Assembly (NCBI GenBank): GCA_020536535.1
Contig: JAHLWZ010000676.1
Coordinates: forward strand, 113,316 to 177,315
Direction: 5' to 3'
Length of the DNA: 64,000 nucleotides
DNA from: Pelomyxa schiedti
Taxonomy: Eukaryota; Evosea; Pelobiontida; Pelomyxidae
Under the pieces are notes generated by a model that was not told where the DNA came from, did not search any database, and saw only the letters and a list, made by a program, of their open reading frames with translations. Every line of letters begins with the position of its first letter. The first letter of the stretch is position 1. Below, one piece after another: positions 63,381-64,000 of the stretch. The position numbers were made by a program, and so were the translations under genes.

Positions 63381-64000
<620 letters not shown>

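Overview
This window is nuclear DNA from a compact, intron-rich eukaryotic genome, most likely a free-living protist. Nearly every gene is broken by small GT-AG introns, most of 35 to 110 bp, and the families are eukaryotic: actin, Rac GTPase, MCM4, a dynein heavy chain, PARG, COMMD, DENN and B-box proteins. The dynein matches the intraflagellar-transport class (DYNC2H1), so the organism probably builds cilia or flagella. Secreted glycosidases, an Endonuclease IV and a DsrE-like protein would suit a phagotrophic amoeboid or flagellate lineage. The sequence alone does not name the species.

Layout. 1-568 (-): N-terminal part of a charged, probably nuclear protein. 732-1988 (+): multi-exon gene of unknown function. 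2106-3175 (-): secreted low-complexity protein. 3379-4164 (-): Rac-type GTPase whose CAAX box lies in a tiny last exon. 4378-5995 (-): Endonuclease IV with a Lys/Ser/acidic tail. 6263-6837 (+): DsrE-like protein. 7015-12163 and 12335-16484 (+): two different GH38 alpha-mannosidases in tandem. 16534-18840 (-): ankyrin protein. 18946-22219 (+): B-box protein with a Gly-rich C-terminal half. 22361-24210 (-): secreted protein with an HxxxD/SH motif. 24606-25548 (-): divergent Ras-like GTPase. 25641-26090 (-): CDPF1 homologue. 26130 to about 28660 (-): unknown membrane protein. 28698-29350 (-): small ankyrin protein. 29552-33393 (-): MCM4. 33519-34336 (+): COMMD5-like. 34545-51571 (+): dynein-2 heavy chain, about 17 kb. 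51695-53296 (+): PARG. 53347-54792 (-): highly charged repeat protein. 55042-56095 (+): small membrane protein. 56251-60992 (+): DENN protein. 61096-63380 (-): membrane-anchored alpha-amylase. 63650-end (+): actin, partial.

The genes do not form one pathway. Loose themes are polysaccharide and glycoprotein digestion (two GH38 enzymes, one GH13 enzyme), DNA replication, repair and ADP-ribose turnover (MCM4, Endonuclease IV, PARG), and cytoskeleton or trafficking (Rac, actin, DENN, COMMD, dynein-2). Spacing is tight: six divergent gene pairs have start codons 105 to 270 bp apart, and convergent genes end about 50 to 140 bp apart. I saw no transposon, CRISPR array, rRNA or convincing tRNA. Exon structures were worked out by eye from reading frame, GT-AG borders and family similarity. 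Where exons are not listed, the span is reliable but the inner joins are not.
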